A stretch of DNA of 64,000 nt from BRH-c25 sp012519325 (GTDB lineage Bacteria > Bacillota > Clostridia > Lutisporales > Lutisporaceae): the NCBI GenBank assembly GCA_050950645.1, contig JBMNHZ010000006.1, positions 3,814 to 67,813 of the forward strand. Reading direction: 5' to 3'. Position 1 is the stretch's first letter. Each line of letters begins with the position of its first letter. The position numbers were made by a program, and so were the translations under genes. This document shows, one piece after another, positions 61,502-64,000 of this stretch. A model generated the notes under the pieces. It saw nothing but the letters and a program-made list of their open reading frames with translations, was not told the origin of the DNA and did not search any database.

Positions 61502-62605
61502 ATGGCGGTGAGTCTGTTGAAATTAAAAGCGGATTGTATCGGAGAAATTCCGGAACGTCGGCAGATAGCAAATAATGTTGAGGTAGTCACAAAAAGGATC
61601 GGAGAGTACAACAGAAAAGAAGACCTCATTGTATTGGAAAAGCTGAGAGATTTGTGCATAAGGGAAAAATTAACGGTAGAAACGGCAAAAATGCACCGGA
61701 ATATTGGGATGTATCATTTTCATACCAATAATAGTACTAATGCCGTGACAGCAATGAAGCTGGCCATAGACCTGATTAGCCGTGAAAACTGTTTTGACCA
61801 TCTGATTGAGTACTACTCTGAACTGGGCTATATTTATTATTATAACCGCGAATACATACACTCCAAAGCGTATTATGAAAAGGCCGAGGAATTGATTTTA
61901 CAGGTTTCTGACATTGACAGGCATGTTTTGTTTCTCCATTATTACAGATATGGGATGCTTCTGAGCAGTATGCAGGAATACTACTGTTCTGAACAGAAGT
62001 TTAAAAATGCATTGATATATTCAGGAGATGATAAGGATACCGCACTTATTATCATGAATATCGGCCTGTTATATAAAAGGCAGAAGGATTTTAAAGCAGC
62101 ACTCAGATATTACAGCAAGGCTCTTTGCCTGGCAGATAAAAAGGATATGAAGGTAAAGTGTAATGTATACAACAAAATTGCTATTGTTTATAAGATACTT
62201 GGGCAGTATAAAAAGGCACTCAGTTACATTAACAAAGCATTCAAATGTATTGATGATGACGATATGGCACTACGGTTCATATGCTTCAATACATATACGG
62301 AGATAAAGCTTCTGATGGGAGAAAAGGAATCGGTACTGGATGATTTTTTTGAACTTCTCTTAAAAGTAAAAGATATTCACCTGTATACAGAGCAAATAAT
62401 ACAAGGTATAAGCAATATGATAGTGATTGGAAGTGAGGACAGGAAAATACTCAAAAGGCTGGAGAATGCCATAATAAAGCTCATTGAGGGCAATACATAT
62501 GAAAATAAGGAGTATATAAAAGAACTGAAGGTATGCCTTGGAAATATTCAGCTCTGCCTGAGAGAACTGAAAATCAATCTGAGAGATGTGAGAAATGTGC
62601 AATGA
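61502..62605 (+). CDS. TPR-repeat protein
   Basis: About 367 residues. Helical repeats of TPR type: EYYSELGYIYYYNREYIHSK, AYYEKAEELI, MNIGLLYKRQKDFKAALRYY, SKALCLADKK and VYNKIAIVYKILGQYKKAL with YINKAFKCI. No DNA-binding or signal domain. The ATG at 61502 has no strong ribosome-binding site; a TTG at 61517 (after GGTGAG) is an alternative. Related proteins in clostridia act as response or regulator partners of Rgg/Rap-like systems, but no peptide gene is seen here. Confidence 0.75.
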   Translation: MAVSLLKLKADCIGEIPERRQIANNVEVVTKRIGEYNRKEDLIVLEKLRDLCIREKLTVETAKMHRNIGMYHFHTNNSTNAVTAMKLAIDLISRENCFDHLIEYYSELGYIYYYNREYIHSKAYYEKAEELILQVSDIDRHVLFLHYYRYGMLLSSMQEYYCSEQKFKNALIYSGDDKDTALIIMNIGLLYKRQKDFKAALRYYSKALCLADKKDMKVKCNVYNKIAIVYKILGQYKKALSYINKAFKCIDDDDMALRFICFNTYTEIKLLMGEKESVLDDFFELLLKVKDIHLYTEQIIQGISNMIVIGSEDRKILKRLENAIIKLIEGNTYENKEYIKELKVCLGNIQLCLRELKINLRDVRNVQ

Positions 62606-62741
62606 GTCTTATCATTGCATATTTATTTTCATATAAGCAAAAATATAACGGGATGAAAAGATGTTCTCCAACGGGCGGTGAGCATGCCTCCCGCCTCATT
62701 GAAATCTTATTACATGCTAAAAGTATTTGGAGAGTGTGGAT

Positions 62742-63320
62742 ATGGACAAAAATGACCTGAAAGACATAATAATCTCCGATGAAGAAGAAAGGGAGGAACA
62801 GATTCACGAGCTTATAAGGGGAAAAAGGTCCTTGGATATCAATAAGGAACTGAGCAAGACGCTGACCTTCGGAGAAAGGATGGCTGACAAAATAGCCAGG
62901 TTTGCCGGAAGCTGGTCTTTTTTATTCTTTTTTACTATCGTGATAATTGCATGGGCAGTATTGAATTCTAAGCTGTTGTTTGATGACCCCATAGACCCGT
63001 TTCCATATGTGTTTTTGAATCTGATACTTGGCTGCCTGGCGTCGATACAGGCACCCATTATAATGATGAGCCAGAACAGAGAAGCCCAGAAAGACAGGCT
63101 TCATTCGGAAAACGAGTACCTAATAAACCTGAAATCCGAAATAATACTTGAGGATCTGCACCATAAAACGGATCAAATAATAAGAGAGCAGGCCCTATTG
63201 AAAAAAGAGCTTGAAGATATTAAGATGAAAATGGAAAAGGCCAGTCCAAATATACAATTGAGGAGAGGAATCAATGGCAAAAGCGATACCGGTGGAAAAG
63301 AACCGGAATTATACAGTTGA
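62742..63320 (+). CDS. DUF1003-domain membrane protein
   Basis: 192 residues. N-terminal charged part, then FGERMADKIARFAGSWSFLF, FFTIVIIAWAVLN and a second membrane segment VFLNLILGCLASIQAPIIMM followed by SQNREAQKDR, the DUF1003 signature, and a C-terminal coiled coil (LHHKTDQIIREQALLKKELE). GGAGAG lies 9 bases before the ATG. The end overlaps the next gene start by 47 bp. Role unknown. Confidence 0.85.
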   Translation: MDKNDLKDIIISDEEEREEQIHELIRGKRSLDINKELSKTLTFGERMADKIARFAGSWSFLFFFTIVIIAWAVLNSKLLFDDPIDPFPYVFLNLILGCLASIQAPIIMMSQNREAQKDRLHSENEYLINLKSEIILEDLHHKTDQIIREQALLKKELEDIKMKMEKASPNIQLRRGINGKSDTGGKEPELYS

Positions 63321-64000
63321 TATAACCGGGCTTACCAGTGAAGGACTTGGAGTAGCAAGAATAGAAGGGTTTACAGTATTTGTGGAAGGCGCACTGGCCG
63401 CGGAACGGGCAGAGATAAAAATAGTAAAGGTGCTGAAAAGCTATGCCTTTGGTAAGCTGCTGAGAATATTGAAGGCTGCAGACTGCAGAATTGAGCCTTC
63501 CTGCGGAGTCGTGAAAAGATGCGGGGGCTGCCAGCTGCAGCATATGAGCTATGAGGCGCAGCTTCCGCTACAAAACCCTCCAGGTGAGGGATGCCGTTGA
63601 ACGGATCGGAGGGCTTAAGGGTGCTGCTGTTCACGATGCAATAGGAATGAAGGACCCGTGGCGCTACAGGAACAAGGCACAATTCCCCGTAGGAATGGAC
63701 AGGGATGTAGTGATAGGGTTTTATGCAAGCAGGAGCCATGAAATAATAAACACCTCCCAGTGTCCAGATTCAGGATGCGGTCAACGATAATGTCAATCAG
63801 AGCGTCAGAGAGTTTATTAAGAAATATGATATCAGCGTGTATGATGAGAAAACAGGGAAAGGGCTCATCAGGCATATAGTGACCAGGAAAGGGCTTCAGG
63901 ACCGGTGAAGTAATGGTATGTATAGTAATAAACGGAGACTCACTTCCCTGCGGCAAAGCCCTGGTCGAAATGCTGAGGTCAAGGATTGACGGGCTGAAAA
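63274..64000 (+). pseudogene. 23S rRNA (uracil-5-)-methyltransferase RlmD-like, frameshifted three times, 3' end outside window
   Basis: N-terminal TRAM domain (YTVDITGLTSEGLGVARIEG) and the iron-sulfur motif CGVVKRCGGCQLQHM are intact in the first frame (63274-63560 or so). An extra base near 63562 (CTTCCGCT) breaks the frame; the next frame gives RYKTLQVRDAVERIGGLKG and WRYRNKAQFPVG. A second extra base near 63767 and a third in the AAAGGG at 63888-63893 change frame again. Each repair restores family-like sequence to the window end. Three single-base insertions in 330 bp suggest either a decayed gene or local sequence error. The catalytic domain lies beyond the window. Confidence 0.8.

Noticed and set aside
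62660..62700. GGCGGTGAGCATGCCTCCCGCC near-palindrome as an operator of the DUF1003 gene
   Set aside because: Imperfect, single, and without visible promoter boxes around it.
1..64000. CRISPR arrays, prophage modules, rRNA operons, T-boxes or known riboswitches
   Set aside because: No regularly spaced repeats of CRISPR type, no phage structural genes, no rRNA sequence and no leader that I could recognise as a T-box or riboswitch.

Overview
The window reads as chromosomal DNA of a low-to-mid GC, spore-forming anaerobic member of the Clostridia. The signs are a GerC-type germination protein, a clostridial FtsEX/CwlO module, a rapZ-yvcK-lepB-whiA cluster, a pyrophosphate-type phosphofructokinase beside an ATP-type one, a ferredoxin-tailed aldo/keto reductase, SOS control of uvrBAC through a CGAAC-N4-GTTC box, and an ISLre2 element. 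A relative of the cellulolytic (cluster III) clostridia is my best guess from this mix, but that is inference. The long housekeeping stretch is strongly biased to the + strand; minus-strand genes cluster in the first 30 kb, which is also the accessory part.

Layout. 1-1600: end of a germination operon, a tRNA-Arg(UCG) and a small membrane protein. 1705-5254: tRNA-Arg(CCG) followed by a 219-bp tandem repeat that re-creates the tRNA 3' end, then nested insertion sequences (IS200/IS605 fragment, ISLre2 remnant, IS256-family element). 5396-11301: a sugar-acid locus with an AraC regulator, a mannonate-oxidoreductase-type SDR, a nickel-pincer racemase/epimerase of the LarA superfamily, a PfkB kinase and 6-phosphogluconate dehydrogenase. 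11302-16847: IS remnant, small genes, a B3/4 protein, a tandem P-loop ATPase, a chemotaxis receptor and NudC. 17000-19810: ftsE-ftsX-cwlO-like. 19895-23117: an SLH protein with a damaged C-terminus and three paralogous PAS genes, two of them PAS-AraC fusions. 23276-26313: a zinc-uptake operon with its own Zur-like regulator and operator. 26405-30153: CtpA, then a locus resembling the Bacillus SigO/RsoA two-subunit sigma factor with YvrJ and an unknown Gly/Ala-rich protein. 30320-39485: a sugar-ABC ATPase, a PucR-type regulator and uvrB-uvrA-uvrC. 39570-49423: PspC, PHP phosphoesterases, an orphan solute-binding protein, a CofE-like protein, murB, a long palindromic element, rapZ-yvcK-lepB-whiA and an HD-GYP protein. 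49466-60286: a glycolytic cluster (ROK glucokinase, pgi, ATP-PFK, PPi-PFK, pyruvate kinase) with dnaE inside it. 60287-64000: aldo/keto reductase, TPR protein, DUF1003 protein and a three-times frameshifted RlmD-type methyltransferase gene that runs out of the window.

Most worth a second look: (a) the SigO/RsoA/YvrJ-like locus, where a GGTTGAT-N17/18-TTCTTAT motif stands before both the sigma gene and the unknown protein, suggesting a small self-regulated regulon; (b) the LarA-type enzyme coded with a sugar kinase and Gnd, which suggests a mannonate-to-gluconate-to-pentose-phosphate route; (c) the tRNA-Arg tail repeats; (d) the 210-bp palindromic element after murB; (e) the tandem PAS-AraC genes that share an almost identical DNA-binding half but have diverged sensor halves.

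Start codons were chosen by ribosome-binding-site spacing. Many genes here have an upstream in-frame start that overlaps the Shine-Dalgarno sequence, and these were trimmed.
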